From positions 1 to 21,577 of the forward strand of contig JAQGFW010014661.1 of NCBI GenBank assembly GCA_030463445.1: a stretch of DNA of 21,577 nt, read 5' to 3'. Shown piece by piece: positions 19,561 to 21,577 of this stretch; the first letter of the stretch is position 1, and every line of letters begins with the position of its first letter. This DNA comes from Euplotes aediculatus (lineage: Eukaryota > Ciliophora > Spirotrichea > Euplotida > Euplotidae). The notes under the pieces were generated by a model. That model was not told where the DNA came from. It ran no database searches and saw nothing but the letters and a program-made list of their open reading frames with translations. Made by a program: the position numbers and the translations under genes.

Positions 19561-21231
19561 AATCTTGTTTATAAATCTTTTGATAAGGATTTTACCCAAT
19601 TATTGTCAATTTATGTTAGTTGTTTTAATTTTTTAATAGCCATTTGTTTTATTGTTGTTAATAAATTGTAAGGTCAAGCATCATTAATAACAACAATAGA
19701 AAGCAATATTAAAATTTTAAAGCAAGAATGATTTTAACAGAACTTTCTAAATTAAATGACAGTTAATCTTAAACAGTATTTAAAATGAAACAATAAATTA
19801 TTAAAATAAATAAGATAATAAGAACTTCAAATATATTCTATTCTATATTTAAAAAGGGTTAATATGTAAGTAAATCATAACATCGAGATTTTCGATGTAA
19901 AAAAGAATTTTATAAAAAGAAAGCAAAGCTTTAAATTTCGAAATGCTTGACTTCATTATATTTATTAAAAAAAAATATTAAATAGTTCTGATTGGAAATA
20001 ACAATATATATTCAATAAATGTCATAATATAATGATATTTTTAATCATTTGTACAAGTTATATTAATAATTTAAATTTTTTAATTTAATGAAAATATAAC
20101 ATTATATTATTATTCTTTGTTTGTAGATTTTTCCAGATTTATATATTAAAATAATTTAATTAATTTTGAAGTTTAATTGGTAGTCTTATATATATCTTAA
20201 TTATGAGATTTTAAAGTGTTTTATTTCTCTGCATAACAAGTAATTTGATAAAATTATTTTTTAAATACTTAATCACTTTTCTAAATAAGTATCATATGAA
20301 TTCTAATTTATTAAAAATGAAACGGATACATAAAGAGTATTAATCACTCTTTTATATACAAAACGTCATAAATGATAATTAAAAGATACAAATTAGCTAA
20401 ATAATAAATTTTTTTATTCACTGTTTTTGCTTTAAAATACTTTCTATCATTTTTATATTATGTAATATATTTATTGCTTCGATCAATCATTATAGAAGTT
20501 GATAGAGAATCTTTTGTTTTATAACTATGTGAACTTCATAATATTTATTTATATTAATTGATATAAATAAAATTAATAAATATATATTAAAAATATCAAT
20601 CGCAAATTCTTGTAAACTAACTTGGAAATAAATATTTTATAACTTTATAAATAAATATAAAACAACCTTTGATTATTCTTTGATTAATTCAAATCAAAAC
20701 TAAATTCAATAAATGTTAAAAATATAAAATTATTAATAAATGGCTGATTGCTTTGAATTCTATTAAACTATTTGCTTTCTAATTTAAAAATAAGTCGTAT
20801 TTCAATCCAAACAAAATTTTCAAAAATGATTATGTTTTAATCTTTTAGTAGTTGCTTACAAAGTGTGAAGTTACTTAAAGCCAATGGTAACAAATGTTAA
20901 ATATAGATCATTTACAAATTGAAACTTGATACTTTCAAACCAAAGGCTGATTAATACAACTACTTAAAACTTTAATTTGAATTAGTAAGTGTCTTCGTAT
21001 AATATTTAACTGAAAATATATTCAATTAGCGCTTATCCTCGTTTATTAGAAACATTATAAATGTATTTGCATTAGTTTTGTAAACACTCTAAGAAAATAA
21101 AGTAAAACACTCAATTTATTAATAAAATCCTCATTAATTTTGTTAATATTTTTCTGCTGGGAAAACACGATAATTGTTATGTTGATAAAAAATGAACTTA
21201 AAGTCGTATTTTAATAGATTTAGAGAAATAG
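19561..21231 (+). other. 3' flank, AT-rich, no clear gene
   Basis: The sequence drops to very high AT directly after the stop. An AATAAA occurs at 19660, but polyadenylation signals are not well defined in Euplotes. Stops are dense in all frames. The only coding-like piece is around 20849-20960 (LQSVKLLKANG after TCTTTTAG, with a GTAACA donor-like site), too short to call. Confidence 0.5.
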
Positions 21232-21281
21232 CTTTGAGATGATAGTTATAAATGCGACATTGTTCTTTTGATTCAGCAAAA
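21232..21281 (+). CDS. Possible exon of a second, unidentified gene
   Basis: After GAGAAATAG the frame gives LCDDSYKCDIVLLIQQ and two bases, with TGA as Cys, and ends at a consensus donor GTAAGT. Exit phase 2 matches the next candidate exon at 21360. It is less AT-rich than its surroundings. No family is recognisable from 17 residues, and no start codon or earlier exons are identified. It could also belong to an alternative 3' end of the channel gene. Confidence 0.3.
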
Positions 21282-21359
21282 GTAAGTATTGAGTTCAATA
21301 ACTTGATAAACTTCGAACTATTAATCTCTCAAAATATACTCCCAAATTAAAGTACTTAG

Positions 21360-21450
21360 TAAAATTTCTACACCAACAGAGTTCAACTATGATGGTTGTT
21401 TACTGAAGATGAGAAATACTGAAACACCAAAATGAGAAAATATGTATTAG
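21360..21450 (+). CDS. Possible last exon of a second, unidentified gene
   Basis: After GTACTTAG the frame gives KISTPTEFNYDGCLLKMRN, TETPK, a TGA-encoded Cys, ENMY and TAG at 21448. The stop falls 99 bp from the right telomere, a distance typical of Euplotes 3' ends. A frame offset by one (21361 region, FLHQQSSTMMVVY) is also open here, so the call rests on phase agreement with 21232-21281 and on composition. Function unknown. Confidence 0.3.
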
Positions 21451-21527
21451 GTTTCTTATCTCAAAAAACATAGGTTTGTAATCTAAATTTTAATTCATTT
21501 AAGCTTTAATCAAATCAACTTTGATGT

Positions 21528-21532
21528 TTCAA
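21528..21532 (-). promoter_or_regulatory. Chromosome breakage site core (E-Cbs), right end
   Basis: On the minus strand this reads GATTGAAACA, which fits the ATTGAAaHH part of the published Euplotes consensus. Exactly 17 bp (21533-21549) separate the TTGAA core from the telomere, the same as at the left end. Confidence 0.88.
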
Positions 21533-21549
21533 TCACCCAAACTAGGTCC

Positions 21550-21577
21550 GGGGTTTTGGGGTTTTGGGGTTTTGGGG
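21550..21577. repeat. Right telomere, G4T4 repeat
   Basis: Three and a half G4T4 units, exactly 28 bp, ending the window. With the left telomere this shows that the window is a full macronuclear chromosome of about 21.5 kb. Confidence 0.97.

Noticed and set aside
1-21577. Oxytricha-type hypotrich, or a telomere-bearing transposon
   Set aside because: Telomere length (28 bp), the 17 bp spaced TTGAA and sense TGA exclude the hypotrich pattern. No transposase or recombinase frame is visible, and the main content is a host channel gene.

Overview
The window looks like one complete macronuclear chromosome of a Euplotes-type ciliate, probably close to the E. crassus/E. vannus group. Both ends carry exactly 28 bp of C4A4/G4T4 telomere (with one extra C at position 1). 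At both ends the core TTGAA, pointing inward, lies exactly 17 bp inside the telomere, which is the geometry of the Euplotes chromosome breakage site. TGA is read as sense (cysteine in Euplotes) and TAA is the stop. The DNA is very AT-rich.

The only gene I can identify confidently runs left to right and ends at TAA 19558-19560. It is an inositol 1,4,5-trisphosphate receptor / ryanodine receptor family calcium-release channel, closer to IP3R. Phase-checked splicing gives about 16 to 18 exons and a protein of about 2,400 residues, against about 2,700 in animals. In order it encodes an acidic Ser/Asn/Glu-rich N-terminus (exons at 71, 3974, 4218, 7714), beta-trefoil/MIR modules (8669-12181), RIH and armadillo solenoid (12270-17100), RIH-associated domain (about 17100-17700), a six-helix pore region (about 18240-19075), the C-terminal CX2C...HX5H-type zinc finger (19114-19182), and a coiled coil up to the stop.

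The layout is polar. From 14077 to the stop the gene is almost all exon, with three tiny introns (49, 26 and 37 bp). The 5' half has small exons separated by very long AT-rich introns (about 3.9 kb, 3.3 kb, 1.0 kb and several of 0.7 to 0.8 kb), which is remarkable for a ciliate macronuclear chromosome. Intron assignments in the 3' half are firm. The first exon and the stretch 8926-10005 are tentative.

The roughly 2 kb right of the stop is mostly AT-rich sequence with no clear gene. Near the right telomere there are two small coding-like exons (21232-21281 and 21360-21450) that could be the tail of a second gene. I saw no tRNA, rRNA, CRISPR array or transposon. The family match, splice sites and hand alignments come from memory of the family, not from a database search.
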